From: Crocinitomicaceae bacterium
Lineage (GTDB): Bacteria > Bacteroidota > Bacteroidia > Flavobacteriales_D > Crocinitomicaceae
Direction: 5' to 3'
Length of the DNA stretch: 8,410 nt
Assembly (NCBI GenBank): GCA_024643585.1
Contig: JAHEMP010000088.1
Location: 1 to 8,410, forward strand
Below the pieces are notes generated by a model, which was given only the letters and a program-made list of their open reading frames with translations, did no database searches and had not been told where the DNA came from. A program made the translations under genes and the position numbers. Within the stretch, counting starts at the first letter, position 1; each line of letters begins with the position of its first letter. Positions 7,036 through 8,410 of this stretch are shown in pieces.

Positions 7036-8271
7036 ATGGAAGAGTGGCAACCTGAAATTTTCAACTTACCAAACGGTATGCGATTCGTTTATTTACATAC
7101 GATTTCGCCTGTTGCGCATCTTGGTGTTCATGTTTTAGCTGGCTCTCGCTATGAGGAGAAAAATGAAGAAGGTCTTGCTCATTTTTTGGAACATTGCATA
7201 TTCAAGGGAACCAATAAAAGGAAAACCTTTCATGTTTTATCAAGATTGGATTCGGTAGGAGGTGAGTTAAACGCATATACTTCAAAGGAAGAAATGGTTG
7301 TCTATGCTTCTTTTGTAAAGAACCATACGGAACGTGCTATGGAACTTTTAGCGGATATAACACTCAATGCTAATTTTCCGGAGAAAGAAATAGAAAAAGA
7401 AAAGGAAATTGTTTTGGATGAGATTAATTCCTATTTGGATAGTCCTGGTGAAAAAATATTCGATGATTTTGAGAGTTACCTTTTTCAAGGACATGCCTTG
7501 GGTACAAATATATTAGGTACGCCAGAAACCGTTTCCGCCTTTACAAAAAAAGATCTCCAAATCTATCTAGAAAAACATTTTCACGCGGATAATATGGTAA
7601 TCTCTTTTGTTGGAAATGTACCTGCTCCTAAAATTTTGAAATGGATAGAGAAGTATTTTGCCAATTGTCCGAAAAGAGGAAAAGAACATATCCGAGAATT
7701 CAAAGGTTCTTACCAATTCAGAAAAATCGAAAAAGAAGCCAATTACCAAGTTCACGCTGTGGTAGGTGGATATGCTCCTGGCTATGATGAAGAGGATAGA
7801 AAAGGGATGTTTTTGCTCACGAACATATTAGGTGGTCCAGCGTTGAATTCTAAATTGAATCTTTCCATTCGTGAAAAGTATGGTTATTCGTACAACATAG
7901 AATCTTCATATACTCCATATGGCGAAATAGGATTTTGGTCTGTCTATCTTGGTACGGATACGAAATACTTGAAAAAATCTTTAAATGTTCTGCACAAGGA
8001 GTTGGCGAATTTGAGAGACAAAGAATTGAGCGCAAAGTATTTGAAAATGGCAAAAGATCAATATAAGGGACACATGGCGTTGGCTATGGAAAGTCATTCT
8101 GGTCTTATGTTAAGCTTAGGTAAAAGTGTGTTGCTTTTCAATCAAGTGGATTCAATTTTCGAAATGAATGAATCCATTGAAAAGGTCACTGCGACTGATA
8201 TTCAGCGCATTGCTAACGCCTATTTTTCGGAAGATAAAATTTCAGAATTGATATTTGAAATTAACGAATAA
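7036..8271 (+). CDS. Cytoplasmic M16 family zinc metallopeptidase (processing-protease type)
   Basis: A 411-residue M16B peptidase with no signal peptide, similar in size and layout to single-chain bacterial processing-peptidase homologues (Bacillus YmxG/MlpA type). The zinc motif HFLEH is at residues 49-53 (His49, Glu52, His53), and the distal ligand is likely Glu129 in IVLDEI, again 80 residues after the first His. Other family motifs are LPNGMRFVY (11-19), VGGELNAYTSKE (74-85), LGTNILGTPETV (155-166), the linker, and LLTNILGG (260-267). The second domain keeps the substrate-binding pair Arg279 and Tyr286 in IREKYGYSY. Unlike the exported pair at 894-4453, both halves of the active site are in one chain, so it should act as a homodimer on cytoplasmic peptides; the substrate is unknown. 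The start is 1 bp after the pdxH stop; a start further upstream would overlap pdxH, and the LPNG motif so close to the N-terminus fits this ATG. A second stop (TAG) follows the TAA directly. Confidence 0.94.
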   Translation: MEEWQPEIFNLPNGMRFVYLHTISPVAHLGVHVLAGSRYEEKNEEGLAHFLEHCIFKGTNKRKTFHVLSRLDSVGGELNAYTSKEEMVVYASFVKNHTERAMELLADITLNANFPEKEIEKEKEIVLDEINSYLDSPGEKIFDDFESYLFQGHALGTNILGTPETVSAFTKKDLQIYLEKHFHADNMVISFVGNVPAPKILKWIEKYFANCPKRGKEHIREFKGSYQFRKIEKEANYQVHAVVGGYAPGYDEEDRKGMFLLTNILGGPALNSKLNLSIREKYGYSYNIESSYTPYGEIGFWSVYLGTDTKYLKKSLNVLHKELANLRDKELSAKYLKMAKDQYKGHMALAMESHSGLMLSLGKSVLLFNQVDSIFEMNESIEKVTATDIQRIANAYFSEDKISELIFEINE

Positions 8272-8410
8272 TAGATTTCAACTTATTCTAAGCAATTAGA
8301 GCAAGTAGGCAACTACACAAAACAATCTCTCGTCATACCCATAGATAAGATTTAGCATATCCCCCCCAAAAAAAAGAAGGTATCGTTATTTCTTATAACC
8401 GAAAATTTAC
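8272..8410. other. Terminal intergenic segment with homopolymer tract, no gene supported
   Basis: These 139 bp have stops in all frames except short runs. On the minus strand a frame of 18 codons from the right edge ends in a stop near 8354, across the C7A8 tract at 8361-8375; it could be the end of a convergent gene, but nothing in it is recognisable. No consensus promoter or convincing terminator is present. Confidence 0.4.
8282..8305 (+). terminator. Imperfect hairpin after the plus-strand operon, doubtful terminator
   Basis: CTTATTCTAA (8282-8291) and TTAGAGCAAG (8296-8305) can pair with one mismatch and one G-U wobble around a GCAA tetraloop, 10 nt past the stop of the M16 gene. Placement fits a 3' end structure, but no T run follows, so intrinsic termination is unlikely; it may protect the mRNA end or be chance. 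Confidence 0.25.

Overview
The window is AT-rich bacterial DNA that reads as a Bacteroidota chromosome, most likely of the Flavobacteriales (class-level inference only). Supporting signs are a match to the Bacteroidota promoter pattern TTG-N19-TAnnTTTG at 5708-5737, A-rich leaders without a clear Shine-Dalgarno sequence, and families common in that phylum (DUF2911, DUF4494, secreted M16 peptidase pairs). I see no mobile element, CRISPR array, tRNA, rRNA or sign of recent transfer.

Layout. Minus strand, left half: a secreted DUF2911 protein that runs off the left edge (start codon at 744), a strong intrinsic terminator (841-874), and a two-gene operon read right to left: a secreted catalytic M16 peptidase (2984-4453), then, 5 bp later, a secreted M16 homologue without catalytic residues and with a C-terminal LolA-like region (894-2978). 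A 158-bp divergent spacer separates these from the plus-strand genes: a secreted protein made of nine ~35-residue beta-type repeats (4612-5688), then a promoter and a tightly packed three-gene operon: a DUF4494 protein (5790-6389), pyridoxamine 5'-phosphate oxidase PdxH (6393-7034) and a cytoplasmic M16 peptidase (7036-8271). The last 139 bp hold an imperfect hairpin and a C7A8 homopolymer but no gene that I can support.

How the genes fit together. The window has three M16 proteins of two designs. The exported pair divides the active site: one subunit carries HxxEH and the distal Glu but lacks the substrate-binding Arg/Tyr pair, while the other has lost the zinc site but keeps Arg/Tyr. That is the expected pattern of an obligate heterodimer. 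The cytoplasmic enzyme has both halves in one chain and should work alone or as a homodimer. PdxH is the one housekeeping metabolic enzyme. The close packing with DUF4494 and the M16 peptidase suggests co-expression; it does not show a shared pathway.

No clearly new multi-gene system is evident. The most interesting points are the complementary split of the M16 active site, an internal duplication in the DUF4494 protein and the nine-repeat secreted protein.
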